A stretch of DNA of 64,000 bases from Nocardia acididurans (lineage in GTDB: Bacteria > Actinomycetota > Actinomycetes > Mycobacteriales > Mycobacteriaceae). Where the stretch lies: NCBI RefSeq assembly GCF_016741815.1, contig NZ_JAERRJ010000002.1, positions 186,001 to 250,000 on the forward strand. Reading direction: 5' to 3'. The notes under the pieces are model-generated. The model was not told the origin of the DNA. It did not search any database and saw nothing but the letters and a program-made list of their open reading frames with translations. Within the stretch, counting starts at the first letter, position 1; every line of letters starts with the position of its first letter. Shown here piece after piece: positions 8,074-20,432 of this stretch. The position numbers were made by a program, and so were the translations under genes.

Positions 8074-8735
8074 TGGGTACCGACGAAGACCACGCGCAGG
8101 CCGCCGGAAACGACGACCTCGCCCTCGCCATGGTGGAGCTGGAGCAGGCCACCTACGGGCGACTCCCCGACGGGCAGCGCCGCATCTTCCGCGCCGCCAT
8201 GGACGCCTTCGGCGAGAAGGGGTTCCACGCCACCACCACCCGCGATATCGCCGCCCGCGCCGGACTCTCCCCCGCCGCGCTCTACGTCCACTTCGGATCC
8301 AAAGAGGAAGTGCTGCACCGGATCTCCGTCGCCGCCGTGCGGCTCACCCAGCAGATCACCGACTCCGCCGCCGCCACCGAGGGCGGACCGGCGCAGCGGC
8401 TGTCGGCCACCGTCCGCGAGCTCAGCGCCTGGCACGCCCGCCACAGTGCCGCCGTCCGGCTGGTGCTGCACCACCTCACCGATCTCACCCCCGCACACCG
8501 GGCCGAGATCGACGAGCTGCTGCGGTCCATTCACCGCCGCGTGCGCGGCCTGGTCGCCGAAGGCGTACAGCACGGCGAGTTCCAGGTATCCGATCCGAGT
8601 GCGACGGCGCTGAACCTGCTGTCGCTGTGCGTGGACACCGCCCGCTGGTATCGACCCGGCTACCGCCGCACGCCCGCACAGATCGGCGACGACCATGCCG
8701 GCAGCGCCCTGCGCTTGGTCGCCGCACGACCGTGA
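8073..8735 (+). CDS. TetR/AcrR-family regulator
   Basis: 220 residues. After a 30-residue acidic lead, the TetR helix-turn-helix is clear: RRIFRAAMDAFGEKGF, TTTRDIAARAGLSPAALYVHFGSKEEVLHRI. The C-terminal ligand domain contains SAWHARHSAAVRLVLHHL and CVDTARWYRPG, a pattern seen in regulators of fatty-acid or acyl-CoA metabolism in actinobacteria; this assignment is only suggestive. It starts 46 bp after map. An inverted repeat covers its start codon. Confidence 0.85.
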   Translation: MGTDEDHAQAAGNDDLALAMVELEQATYGRLPDGQRRIFRAAMDAFGEKGFHATTTRDIAARAGLSPAALYVHFGSKEEVLHRISVAAVRLTQQITDSAAATEGGPAQRLSATVRELSAWHARHSAAVRLVLHHLTDLTPAHRAEIDELLRSIHRRVRGLVAEGVQHGEFQVSDPSATALNLLSLCVDTARWYRPGYRRTPAQIGDDHAGSALRLVAARP

Positions 8736-8761
8736 CCGGAAGGCACGAGCCTCCTGAAAGG

Positions 8762-8827
8762 CCGACCAGGGGCGTGGAACGGCGTGCCGCTCGGCTACGG
8801 CTCGTCGGCGCGCCACGCCCCTGTCGG
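8762..8827. terminator. Long hairpin between convergent TetR and VOC genes
   Basis: CCGAC(C)AGGGGCGTGG at 8762-8777 pairs with CCACGCCCCTGTCGG at 8813-8827, a 15-bp stem with one bulged base and a GC-rich loop that can fold further. It lies between two gene ends (8735 and 8832), so it can act as a bidirectional terminator. Confidence 0.55.
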
Positions 8828-8831
8828 ACGA

Positions 8832-9551
8832 TCAGGCCTCGTCGGTCAGCCAGGCCTCGAGGTCGCTGACCATCCGGAGTTCGGCGGCGAGGATATCGCG
8901 ATCCTCACTCGACAGATCCAATTGCGCCAGGCGCGAGCGCAGTGCGGGCACGCTCGCGGAATCCCCTCGGGCGATGGCGATTTCGATCAGCATGGCCAGG
9001 GCCCGGGCCCGCTCCAGCGCTGCCCCGAGTTTCGCGAAGCGGCGCAGGCCGGTCTCCAGGACGCGGGCGGCGGTCTCGTCGTCGTTCTTGAAGTCGCGCA
9101 GGTTGCGGGCATTGTCCAGCACCTTGGCCAAACCCTCGAGCTGTTTGGATCCGCCGTATTCGAATTCCGGTTCGTCCTGTTGGATGTAGATGATGGCATT
9201 GCCCACCGGATCGACGACCGTGAAGCGGGTCTGGCCCGGCCGGAAGCGGGTGATGCGCGGGTTGCCGCGCACCGGGATCCGGCCGTACTTCGCGCGCAGG
9301 GCCGCGGTGAACTCCTTGTGCCATGCCTCCACCCCGTCGACCATGACCAGGCAGCCGATGTAGGCCTGTTGCGCGTCCTCGAAGCCGTCGGGCGTCGGGC
9401 CGAAATGCACATCGAAACCGTCCCGGGTCACGACGCCGTAGGTGTAGGGGCGGGTCTGCTCATAGGTGACCTCGTAACCGAGTGTGCGGTAGAAGTCCAA
9501 TGTCGCGGGGAGGTCCCCGCCCCACAGCACCGGTACCGACATTGCCGCCAT
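8832..9551 (-). CDS. VOC-superfamily protein with helical C-terminal extension
   Basis: 239 residues. The first about 120 resemble a bleomycin-resistance/glyoxalase-type VOC domain (VPVLWGGDLPATLDFYRTLGYEV, VTRDGFDVHFGP, CLVMVDGVEAWHKEFTAAL, FTVVDPVGNAIIYIQ). A further about 110 residues are helical and Ala/Leu/Arg-rich (AAKVLETGLRRFAKLG-like, RALAMLIEIAIARGD), which ordinary VOC proteins of about 120-150 residues lack. Function could be binding or modification of a small molecule. AGGAGGG lies 7 nt before ATG 9551, fixing the start. Confidence 0.75.
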   Translation of the reverse strand: MAAMSVPVLWGGDLPATLDFYRTLGYEVTYEQTRPYTYGVVTRDGFDVHFGPTPDGFEDAQQAYIGCLVMVDGVEAWHKEFTAALRAKYGRIPVRGNPRITRFRPGQTRFTVVDPVGNAIIYIQQDEPEFEYGGSKQLEGLAKVLDNARNLRDFKNDDETAARVLETGLRRFAKLGAALERARALAMLIEIAIARGDSASVPALRSRLAQLDLSSEDRDILAAELRMVSDLEAWLTDEA

Positions 9552-9659
9552 GACTGCCCTCCTGTGATCGGTCCAAAAGTGGATCGAACCCAAGTTATCC
9601 AAGTTCACGGCCTACACGCATATGCGAATTTTGTCCGGGCTGCGATTAGGCTGCGGGGC

Positions 9660-10040
9660 ATGGACAACCCGTTCGGCCCCGCCGGGACCTCGAACTATGT
9701 GCTGCTGACCACCTTCCGCAAGGACGGCACCCCCGTGGGCACCGCCCTGTGGGCCGCCCTCGACGGCGGCCGCCTGTACGTCTGGACGGTCACCGACAGC
9801 TGGAAGGTCAAGCGCATCCGGCGCAATCCGCAGGTGACGGTGCAGCCCTGCGATGTGCGCGGCAAGCCGCACGGCGATGTGGTGAAGGGCACCGCCACCA
9901 TTCTCGATGCCGCGGGCAGCGATCGCGTGCGCGGGCTCATCAAGAAGCGCTACGGGTTGCAGGGCCTGTTCATCGTCGGCGGCAGCGTGCTGCGCCGCGG
10001 AAAGAGCGGCACGATCGGCATCGAGATCACCGCCGTGTAG
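9660..10040 (+). CDS. PPOX-class split-barrel oxidoreductase, probably F420-dependent
   Basis: 126 residues beginning MDNPFGPAGTSNYVLLTTFRKDGTPVGTALW. The pattern TFRKDGTPV, YVWTVTDSWKVKRIRRNPQVTVQPCDVRG and VKGTATIL is that of the pyridoxamine-5-phosphate-oxidase-like split barrel of the Rv1155/Rv2074/MSMEG F420-binding group. Substrate is unknown. It is divergent from the VOC gene across 108 bp. It ends just before a perfect terminator stem. Confidence 0.8.
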   Translation: MDNPFGPAGTSNYVLLTTFRKDGTPVGTALWAALDGGRLYVWTVTDSWKVKRIRRNPQVTVQPCDVRGKPHGDVVKGTATILDAAGSDRVRGLIKKRYGLQGLFIVGGSVLRRGKSGTIGIEITAV

Positions 10041-10047
10041 TCGCGCG

Positions 10048-10082
10048 GTCACCGCCGGATCGGTGCACGATCCGGCGGTGAC
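10048..10082. terminator. Perfect 14-bp hairpin between convergent genes
   Basis: GTCACCGCCGGATC (10048-10061), 7-nt loop, GATCCGGCGGTGAC (10069-10082). It lies 7 bp after the oxidoreductase stop and 30 bp before the end of the convergent secreted-protein gene, so it can serve both. Confidence 0.7.
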
Positions 10083-10112
10083 ACTCTCGGGGACTTCGTG
10101 GGAGCTACCGCA

Positions 10113-10646
10113 TCACCTCTGTCCCGCGATGATCGCGCCGAGCAATCCGCCTACGCCGCAGCCGATGATCGCGCCGACGACGAAGAAGAAAAAGCCGATG
10201 ACGGCACCGACCACACAGCCGATGAGCGCACCGGCCACGATCGAGCCGGCGTCCGCGACATGTTGTAGCGCAACCGTTTCGGCGGTCGGAACTGCAACTT
10301 CCGCAGCATTGGCCGGAATCACCGTGAGCACGGTGCCGGTGGCGTCGAGCATCGGGATCACCGAGTAGGCGCGGTCGGCGGCCTGGTAGACGAGGGGGAT
10401 GGCCCCGATGGTCTCACCGCTGGGTGCGATGACGGCGACGGCGTCGTTGGCGAGTTCGAACCGGCCGGAGGTGAGCGTGGTGGTCACGCTGCTGCGGTCG
10501 GCGGCCAGCGTGGTGGAATATTCGACTCCGCTGTCCGCTCCGACGATGCCCGGGCCGGCGAGCGGCTCACCGTGCGCGGTGACGGTGGCGACGCAGAGCG
10601 CCGCCGCGGAAAGTAATGCGGTGACAGCGATTTTGGCGATTCTCAT
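10113..10646 (-). CDS. Secreted protein with hydrophobic glycine-zipper tail
   Basis: 177 residues. MRIAKIAVTALLSAAALCVATVTAHG is a clear Sec signal peptide. A central beta-rich domain follows (VEYSTTLAADRSSVTTTLTSGRFEL, AVAVIAPSGETIGAIPLVYQ, VLTVIPAN). The tail is a long Gly/Ala/Val/Ile stretch with GxxxG-like spacing and a run of four Phe (about residues 130-177), likely to insert in a membrane or oligomerise. The protein at 22689-23285 has the same plan. I believe this is the nocardial family listed as DUF8020, from memory and unverified. Function is unknown. The 267 bp upstream, as far as cobN, show no other gene. Confidence 0.7.
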   Translation of the reverse strand: MRIAKIAVTALLSAAALCVATVTAHGEPLAGPGIVGADSGVEYSTTLAADRSSVTTTLTSGRFELANDAVAVIAPSGETIGAIPLVYQAADRAYSVIPMLDATGTVLTVIPANAAEVAVPTAETVALQHVADAGSIVAGALIGCVVGAVIGFFFFVVGAIIGCGVGGLLGAIIAGQR

Positions 10647-10913
10647 AATGGTTACCCGCAATCGAAGAGACCGATTCACCGCGCGAGCGAAAGACCGACA
10701 ACGCGCCCCCACGACGCGGCGAATCAGGGAATTCACTTCCAATTATTAGGCCCAATAGCATGATTGGGATTTGCCCGACGCCTCCCCGAGTCTGACGTCG
10801 TAACCATTCTTATGATCCTCTTAATCGGACGCGCAGTGAAGAACCGGTGCCCCGGTTGTCCTCCCTTGTCCTGCGCGTCCGACCCGACACGCCGCACTAA
10901 ATGCGGAATTCGG

Positions 10914-14531
<3,618 letters not shown>

Positions 14532-14554
14532 AGGGTTCAGCCTTCCTAGGGGTC

Positions 14555-14665
14555 TCGCGCCCAGCACGGTTCGGCGCTCCCCGGCGAAGGTCTGACTCTC
14601 ACAGTGGCGCGACCGCACCGGAATTGCACCGGTTTCTTCCGTCCGACGAGCCCCCGGATGCTATC
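14555..14665 (-). promoter_or_regulatory. Cobalamin riboswitch upstream of cobN
   Basis: Read on the minus strand, 14640 down to 14589 contains GGAAGAAACCGGTGCAATTC, then CCGGTGCGGTCGCGCCACTG, then TGAGAGTCAGACC. The order GGAA, CCGGTG-AAT-CCGG, GCGCCACTGTGA and GTCAGACC is that of the B12-box core of cobalamin riboswitches. It lies about 60 nt upstream of the cobN GTG, with the CobN Shine-Dalgarno sequence after it, so control of translation initiation is plausible. The outer limits given are approximate. Confidence 0.85.
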
Positions 14666-14740
14666 GCGCCCGGATCACAGTGCGGCAAAGGCTGCCTCGC
14701 GGACCTGTGCGACCGACCGGTCCGGGCGTACGCTGCCGGT

Positions 14741-15061
14741 ATGCCGAACACCCCCGGATGGGTCAGGCGGAACAGGTTCGCCGCCTGGTCAGGATATTTT
14801 TCAGTACTGGTTGCCTTCGCGACGCTAGCTATGGCATTGACCGCCGCGGGCAGCGGCCACGGTCAGCTCGCCATGGTCGCGGGCATCATCTGCGCCGCCA
14901 CCGTGCTCTTCTCTCTCACGGTGCTGGCAACCACCATCCACCGCGACAACCTCGAACACCACAACATCCCCAGCCTCCTCAACGACAGCTGGGAGGTGAC
15001 CCCGGCCTTCGCCCGCCGCCGCGGCGCCCCCACCGCCATCGAACCGCATCGCGCGGGGTGA
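14741..15061 (+). CDS. Small two-helix membrane protein
   Basis: 106 residues, MPNTPGWVRRNRFAAW then two hydrophobic helices (about residues 18-40, SVLVAFATLAMALTAAG, and 46-68, MVAGIICAATVLFSLTVLA) and a polar tail ending RRRGAPTAIEPHRAG. No catalytic motif or family name is recognised. It sits between the cobN riboswitch region and cobG and is transcribed divergently from cobN, so a role near cobalamin or cobalt handling is possible but unproven. A strong hairpin follows it, so it is probably monocistronic. Confidence 0.65.
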   Translation: MPNTPGWVRRNRFAAWSGYFSVLVAFATLAMALTAAGSGHGQLAMVAGIICAATVLFSLTVLATTIHRDNLEHHNIPSLLNDSWEVTPAFARRRGAPTAIEPHRAG

Positions 15062-15084
15062 GGGCGGCACCACGCACGGAACCA

Positions 15085-15118
15085 GGTGGCCCCGGCTCGA
15101 ATCCGAGCCGGGGCCACC
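15085..15118 (+). terminator. Perfect 15-bp stem with 4-nt loop
   Basis: GGTGGCCCCGGCTCG (15085-15099), loop AATC, CGAGCCGGGGCCACC (15104-15118). It lies 24 bp after the small membrane-protein gene and 140 bp before cobG. There is no T-tract, but stem strength makes it the best stop signal in the region. Confidence 0.7.
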
Positions 15119-15259
15119 GCTGTACCGGGAGAATCAGGCGCGGGTCAGCGCCGCAAACCACCCGCGGTCGCCCGAGCTCTCCGTGACTCGACGCGAGAGC
15201 TGGTCGCAGACCTGGTCCGGGCCGGGACCTCGCGCGCCGCGCCGTAGGCTGAATCCATC

Positions 15260-16462
15260 ATGACCTCGCGAACCGATCCCGATTCCTGCCCTGGTGTGCT
15301 GCGTACGCACGAAGCCGCCGACGGGCCGCTGGCCCGGATCCGCGTGCCGGGCGGGCGGCTCGCGCCCGACCAGGTGCAGGCGCTGGCGGCCGCGGCGCAA
15401 GATCTGGCCGACGGGAATATCGAGCTCACCTCACGCGGGAATGTGCAGCTGCGGCAGGTGCGCGACGCGGCGGCACTGGGCGAACGGCTGACGGCCGCAG
15501 GGCTGCTGCCGAGTGCGTCGCATGAGCGGGTGCGCAATATCGTGGCCTCGCCGCTGTCGGGGCGGGTCGGCGGATGGACCGATGTGCAGGCGCTGGTGCC
15601 CGCCCTCGACGCGGGGCTGCGCGCGGCGGCACGGCTCGCGGACCTGCCGGGGCGGGTGCTGTTCACCCTCGACGACGGGCGCGGGGATATCAGCGGGCTG
15701 CACGGCGATATCGGGGTGCACGCGGTCGACGAGAACACCTACGCCGTGGTGCTGGCCGGGCGCGACAGCGGAGTGCGCGTGGGCGCGGCCGAGGCGGTCG
15801 ATCTCATGCTGGCCGCCGCGCACGGATTCCTGGAGCTGCGCGGCGAGCAGTGGCGCTTGCACGAGGTGCCGGACGGGCCCGCCCGGCTCACCGATCACCT
15901 GCTGGCCACCCGCACCGGCCTCGACACCACCGCCGAGCCGCTGGAAATCGCCGCGCACCATGACATTCCGATCGGATGGCTGACGCAGGCCGACGATCGG
16001 GTGGCCCTGGGCGCGGGCGTCCCGCTCGGCTCACTGCCCGCCCGGACCGCCGAGTTCCTGGCGGCCGTCGAACGTCCGCTGATCGTGACGCCTTGGCGCA
16101 GTGTGGTTCTCACCGATATGGACGAGTGGGTCGCCGAGCAGGTGGTGCGCGTACTGGCCCCGATGGGCCTGATCTTCGACGCGAACTCCCCCTGGCTGCA
16201 GGTCAGCGCCTGCGCCGGAATGCCGGGCTGCGCCAAGTCACTCACCGACGTGCGCGCCGACGTCGCCGAGGCCGTCCACACCGGCCGCGTAATCATCGAG
16301 GGCACACCGCAATCCGCGCTGGAGGGCCTGGACGCCGGGCAGGTCGTGGCCGCCGGCCGCCAGCACTGGTCCGGTTGCGACCGCCGCTGTGGTCGCCCCC
16401 GGGGCGCGGTCACCGACATCATCGCCACCGCCGACGGCTACCGCATCGTCCCGTCGAGCTGA
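15260..16462 (+). CDS. cobG: Precorrin-3B synthase
   Basis: 400 residues with the nitrite/sulfite-reductase-like fold of CobG. The ferredoxin-like repeat opens at about residue 18 (ADGPLARIRVPGG, NIELTSRGNVQLR). The four [4Fe-4S] cysteines are Cys318 and Cys324 (SACAGMPGCAKS) and Cys373 and Cys377 (SGCDRRCGRP). It converts precorrin-3A to precorrin-3B by oxygen-dependent hydroxylation and lactone formation, the step that defines the aerobic pathway. It begins at ATG 15260 and lies upstream of cobH/cobIJ, separated by the ddaH/Lrp pair. Confidence 0.92.
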   Translation: MTSRTDPDSCPGVLRTHEAADGPLARIRVPGGRLAPDQVQALAAAAQDLADGNIELTSRGNVQLRQVRDAAALGERLTAAGLLPSASHERVRNIVASPLSGRVGGWTDVQALVPALDAGLRAAARLADLPGRVLFTLDDGRGDISGLHGDIGVHAVDENTYAVVLAGRDSGVRVGAAEAVDLMLAAAHGFLELRGEQWRLHEVPDGPARLTDHLLATRTGLDTTAEPLEIAAHHDIPIGWLTQADDRVALGAGVPLGSLPARTAEFLAAVERPLIVTPWRSVVLTDMDEWVAEQVVRVLAPMGLIFDANSPWLQVSACAGMPGCAKSLTDVRADVAEAVHTGRVIIEGTPQSALEGLDAGQVVAAGRQHWSGCDRRCGRPRGAVTDIIATADGYRIVPSS

Positions 16463-16523
16463 CAGCACCGGACCACGCCCAGTCGAGTTCCTCACCCGCC
16501 CACCGCCGTGCGGCCCCCGGACA

Positions 16524-17399
16524 TCAGGCCACCGCGGTGGTGGATTCCCTTGCGTCGCGGTGGAATTCCATGGTGCAGCACTTGACGCTGCCGCCCGATT
16601 TCAGAAGTTCCGACAGGTTGACGCCGATGGGCTCGTACCCGCGTTCGCGGAGCTGGCCGGGGAGCGTGGTGGCGGCGTCGGTGAGGAAGACGTGGTAGCC
16701 GTCGCAGACCCCGTTGAGTCCCAGGACTTCCGCGTCGGCCTCGGTGACGAGGATGGCGTCGGGGTACATGGCGGCCAGCACCCGGGCGCTGTCGCCGCTG
16801 AAGGCCGCGGGGTAGTAGGCGATGGTGTCGCCGAGGACCATGAGGGCGGTGTCGAGATGGTAGAAGCGCGGGTCGATGAGCTCGAGGGAGACCACCGGCA
16901 GTTCGAAGAACTCCTCGGCCTCGCGGTGGGCGTCGCGGGAGGTGCGGAAGCCGGTGCCGGCCAGGATGCGGTCGCCCGCGACCGCGAAATCGCCTTCGCC
17001 CTCGTTGATTTCGCGCGCGGGCTGGACCCGGTCGAAGCCTTGGTCGTCGAGCCATTCATGGTAGGCGGGGCCTTCGGCGGCGCGTTCGGGGTTGGCGAAG
17101 CGGGCCGAGAGGGCCCGATTGCCGATCACCACACCGCCGTTGGCGGCGAAGACCATATCGGGCAGGCCGGGCAGCCCTTCGATGACCTCCACCTGGTGGC
17201 CGTGGCGTTCGAAGGTGGCGCGCAGGGCGTCCCACTGCGCGAGGGCCAGGTTCCGGTCCACCGGATCGGAGACGTCCATCCAGGGATTGATGGCGTAACT
17301 GACCTCGAAATGCTCGGGCCGGCACATGAGAAACCGGCGCGGGGTGGGGCGGCGGGCGCCTGCCGGATCCGGGGCGCGCAACGGGGCTACGGTGGTCAA
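16524..17399 (-). CDS. ddaH: Dimethylarginine dimethylaminohydrolase-type guanidino hydrolase
   Basis: 291 residues of the arginine deiminase/amidinotransferase fold. Substrate-binding and catalytic segments are present: PDMVFAANGG, EINEGEGDFAVAG, RFYHLDTALMVLGD (catalytic His) and VKCCTMEFHR near the C-terminus (catalytic Cys). It should turn methylated arginine into citrulline plus an amine. Related enzymes can use other guanidino compounds, so the exact substrate is open. The start is TTG 17399 with CAGGAG 6 nt upstream. It is divergent from an Lrp-type gene; in mycobacteria such a gene sits near rocD, which is absent here. Confidence 0.78.
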   Translation of the reverse strand: MTTVAPLRAPDPAGARRPTPRRFLMCRPEHFEVSYAINPWMDVSDPVDRNLALAQWDALRATFERHGHQVEVIEGLPGLPDMVFAANGGVVIGNRALSARFANPERAAEGPAYHEWLDDQGFDRVQPAREINEGEGDFAVAGDRILAGTGFRTSRDAHREAEEFFELPVVSLELIDPRFYHLDTALMVLGDTIAYYPAAFSGDSARVLAAMYPDAILVTEADAEVLGLNGVCDGYHVFLTDAATTLPGQLRERGYEPIGVNLSELLKSGGSVKCCTMEFHRDARESTTAVA

Positions 17400-17544
17400 C
17401 GAGGCTCCTGGGAGATCGGCGCGGAGTGGAGCAGAACATGCTTGTCACGAAGGTAAATGGCGTAGTGTTGCGCTGAAAACACCGATTCGTTGCGTGATCT
17501 TGAGTATCAGCGGCGATTTGTTGCGTCGGAGCGGAGAGGCGATC

Positions 17545-17982
17545 GTGGACGACATCGATCGGCGCATTCTGGCCCACCTGCTCAAACACGCGCGGGCCTC
17601 GTTCCAGGACATCGGCGCGGTGGTCGGACTCTCGGCCCCGGCGGTGAAGCGCCGGGTCGACAAGATGGTGGCGGGCGGGCAGATCACCGGCTTCACCACC
17701 CAGGTCAGCCCGGCCGCGCTGGGCTGGCGCACCGAGGCCTACGTCGAGGTCTTCTACCGCGACAACATCTCCCCCGCCGAACTGCGCCGCAGCCTCGAAC
17801 CCATCGCACAGGTGGTCGGCGTGTGGACCATCGCCGGCGAGGCCGACGCGCTCGTGCACGTCATGGCCACCGATATGGCGGAGATCGAATCGACGGTGGA
17901 GAAGATCCGGGAGAACGCGCGCGTCGGGCGAACCCGCAGCAGCATCGTCATGTCCCGGCTGCTCGAGCGCCCGCGCACCTGA
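17545..17982 (+). CDS. Lrp/AsnC-family regulator
   Basis: 145 residues starting at GTG 17545 (VDDIDRRILAHLLKHARASFQDIG), with GGAG 7-8 nt upstream. The N-terminal winged helix (VVGLSAPAVKRRVDKM as recognition region) is followed by the RAM ligand domain (TEAYVEVFYRDNIS, VVGVWTIAGEADALVHVMATD). Lrp proteins usually sense amino acids. Being divergent from the dimethylargininase gene, it probably controls that gene in response to arginine-type compounds. The longer frame upstream of 17545 has no family similarity. Confidence 0.88.
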   Translation: MDDIDRRILAHLLKHARASFQDIGAVVGLSAPAVKRRVDKMVAGGQITGFTTQVSPAALGWRTEAYVEVFYRDNISPAELRRSLEPIAQVVGVWTIAGEADALVHVMATDMAEIESTVEKIRENARVGRTRSSIVMSRLLERPRT

Positions 17983-18054
17983 TCACACGCGCGCAGTGAC
18001 CCGCGGCACTACCCGCCCCCGGGCCGCGCGGAACCGAAACATAAGGTGGAGCGC

Positions 18055-18690
18055 ATGTCCGACGTGCGTGCCAGCTACCTCACCGACGGGGCCGAGATCT
18101 ATCGGCGCTCGTTCGCGACCATTCGCGCCGAAGCGGACCTGTCGCGCTTCCCGGCGGATGTGTCGCAGACGGTGGTGCGCATGATCCACGCCTGCGGGCA
18201 GGTGGATCTGGCCGGCGACGTCGACTTCAGCGACGGCGTGGTGGCACAGGCGCGCGCGGCGCTGCGCGCCGGTGCGCCGATCCTGTGCGATGCCAATATG
18301 GTCGCCTCGGGTGTCACGCGCAAGCGCCTGCCCGCCGACAACGAGGTGCTGTGCCTGCTCGGTGATCCGCGGGTGCCGGAACTGGCGGCGGCCATGCGCA
18401 ACACCAGATCCGTTGCGGCCCTGGACCTGCTGCGCGACCGCCTGGGCGGTGCGGTGGTGGCGATCGGCAATGCGCCGACCGCCCTGTTCCACCTGCTCGA
18501 CCTGCTCGACGCGGGCGCACCCCGCCCGGCCGCCGTCATCGGCATTCCGGTCGGCTTCATCGGTGCGGCCGAATCCAAGCAGGCCCTCGCCGAATACGGC
18601 GGCGTCGAATACCTGACCGTGCACGGCCGGCGCGGCGGCAGCGCCATCACCGCCGCCGCCCTCAATGCGATTGCGAGCGAAGTCGAATGA
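18055..18690 (+). CDS. cobH: Precorrin-8X methylmutase
   Basis: 211 residues with the CbiC/CobH signature: [18 protein letters not shown] (His45 is the proposed catalytic base), [24 protein letters not shown] and [16 protein letters not shown]. It moves the C11 methyl group to C12, turning precorrin-8X into hydrogenobyrinate. AAGGTGG precedes ATG 18055. Its TGA overlaps the ATG of cobIJ (ATGA), so the two are translationally coupled. Confidence 0.93.
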   Translation: MSDVRASYLTDGAEIYRRSFATIRAEADLSRFPADVSQTVVRMIHACGQVDLAGDVDFSDGVVAQARAALRAGAPILCDANMVASGVTRKRLPADNEVLCLLGDPRVPELAAAMRNTRSVAALDLLRDRLGGAVVAIGNAPTALFHLLDLLDAGAPRPAAVIGIPVGFIGAAESKQALAEYGGVEYLTVHGRRGGSAITAAALNAIASEVE

Positions 18691-20342
18691 GCGAGGCGAC
18701 GGCCACACCGGCGGGCACGCGCGGCAAACTCTGGGGCGTCGGACTGGGTCCGGGCGATCCGGAACTGGTGACGGTGAAGGCGGCGCGGGTGATCGGCGCG
18801 GCGGATGTCATCGCCTTCCACAGCGCGCGGCACGGACGCAGCATCTCGCGCGGGATCGCGGCCCCCTACATGCGCGCGGGCCAGATCGAAGAGCATCTGG
18901 TCTACCCGGTGACCACCGAGACCACCGATCACCCGGGCGGATATCAGGGCGCGATCGACGAATTCTATGCGAGCGCAGCGGCTCTGCTCGCCGAGCATCT
19001 GGCCGCCGGGCGCTCGGTCGCCTTGCTGGCCGCGGGCGATCCGCTGTTCTACAGCTCGTTCATGCATATGCACCGCCGCCTGGCGGACCGCTTCGACACC
19101 GAGATCATCCCCGGCGTCACCTCGGTCAGCGCGGCGTCGGCGGCCCTGGGCACCCCGCTGGTGGAGGGCGATCAGGTGCTCACGGTTCTGCCCGGCACCC
19201 TGCCCGCCGAGGAGCTCGCCCGCCGCCTGCGCGGCACCGAGGCGGCCGCCATCATGAAGCTCGGCCGCACCTATCCCACTGTGCGCCAGGCCCTTTCCGA
19301 GGCGGGACGACTCGACGACGCCTACTACGTCGAGCGTGCCAGTACCGGGCGGCAGCGGGTGCTGCGCGCCGCCGACGTGAGCGACGCCGAGGTTCCGTAC
19401 TTCGCGATCACCCTCGTTCCCGGACCCGAACCGGCGACCGCGATCCCGCTCACCGCGCCGGACGCGCAGGGGAATCGGGCCGCGCGGGAGCCCACAGCGG
19501 TGACAGCGACGGCGGGCGGCCACGCCGCGGCCTCGGGCAATGCCCAGACCAGCCCCGCCGCTTCCGACGCGAAATCAGATGCGGTGCAGTCGACTTCGGT
19601 CGGCGAGGTGGTTGTCATCGGGCTCGGGCCCGGCGCGCTCGAGTGGACCACGCCCGAGGTCAGCCGGGCACTGACCGAAGCCACCGATATCGTCGGCTAC
19701 TCCACCTACGTGAACCGGGTGCCGGAGCGGCCCGGCCAGCGGCGGCACGCGAGTGACAACAAGGTCGAATCCGAGCGGGCGGCAATGGCTTTGGATCTGG
19801 CCAAGCGGGGCGCGCGGGTGGTCGTGGTGTCCTCCGGGGATCCGGGGGTGTTCGCCATGGCGGCCGCGGTGATCGAGGAGTCGGCGGATCCGCAGTGGCG
19901 AGAGGTGCCGGTGCGGGTGCTGCCGGGGGTGACCGCCGCGAGTGCGGTGGCCAGCCGGATCGGCGCGCCGCTGGGGCATGATTTCGCCATGATCTCGCTG
20001 TCGGATCGGCTCAAGCCGTGGGAGGTGGTGGCCAAGCGGATCGCGGCCGTCGCCGCCGCGGATATGGCCTTCGCCGTGTACAACCCGGCGTCGTCGCAGC
20101 GGCAGTGGCAGGTGGCGGCCATGCGGGATCTGGTGCTCGAGCATCGCAAACCGGATACGCCGGTGGTGCTGGGCCGGGATGTGGGCGGGCCCGCCGAGTC
20201 GGTGCGGGTGGTGGCGCTGAGCGAGCTGGATCCAGCGGAGGTGGATATGCGCACGCTGCTCATCGTGGGCGCGTCCACCACGACGGTATTCGACGCGGCC
20301 GGTGGACCGCGGGTGTTCACCTCGCGCCGCTACGCCGACTAA
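18687..20342 (+). CDS. cobIJ: Fused precorrin-2 C20- / precorrin-3B C17-methyltransferase (CobIJ)
   Basis: 551 residues with two complete SAM-dependent corrinoid methylase domains. The first (about residues 10-250; [31 protein letters not shown]) is CobI-like. The second (about residues 307-545; [44 protein letters not shown]) is CobJ-like. An Ala/Thr/Ser-rich linker of about 45 residues joins them. The same fusion is found in M. tuberculosis, where it is called CobI. It methylates precorrin-2 at C20 and, after CobG acts, precorrin-3B at C17 with ring contraction. Confidence 0.93.
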   Translation: MSEATATPAGTRGKLWGVGLGPGDPELVTVKAARVIGAADVIAFHSARHGRSISRGIAAPYMRAGQIEEHLVYPVTTETTDHPGGYQGAIDEFYASAAALLAEHLAAGRSVALLAAGDPLFYSSFMHMHRRLADRFDTEIIPGVTSVSAASAALGTPLVEGDQVLTVLPGTLPAEELARRLRGTEAAAIMKLGRTYPTVRQALSEAGRLDDAYYVERASTGRQRVLRAADVSDAEVPYFAITLVPGPEPATAIPLTAPDAQGNRAAREPTAVTATAGGHAAASGNAQTSPAASDAKSDAVQSTSVGEVVVIGLGPGALEWTTPEVSRALTEATDIVGYSTYVNRVPERPGQRRHASDNKVESERAAMALDLAKRGARVVVVSSGDPGVFAMAAAVIEESADPQWREVPVRVLPGVTAASAVASRIGAPLGHDFAMISLSDRLKPWEVVAKRIAAVAAADMAFAVYNPASSQRQWQVAAMRDLVLEHRKPDTPVVLGRDVGGPAESVRVVALSELDPAEVDMRTLLIVGASTTTVFDAAGGPRVFTSRRYAD

Positions 20343-20369
20343 TATTCCAATGTGGAACATATTGGTGTG
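20341..20369. promoter_or_regulatory. AT-rich imperfect palindrome before the PadR gene
   Basis: The segment just after cobIJ contains nested inverted elements: TTCCA-ATG-TGGAA, ATGT-GGA-ACAT and the outer pair CCAAT/ATTGG. ATGT/ACAT half-sites are characteristic of PadR operators, though usually with wider spacing. It lies about 65 bp upstream of the PadR start, so autoregulation is plausible. Confidence 0.4.
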
Positions 20370-20432
20370 GCCGAAACCCGCCTGACACGCAGGTCACGGC
20401 CATACCGGACTTTCGGTTCGAAGGGAGTGCTG

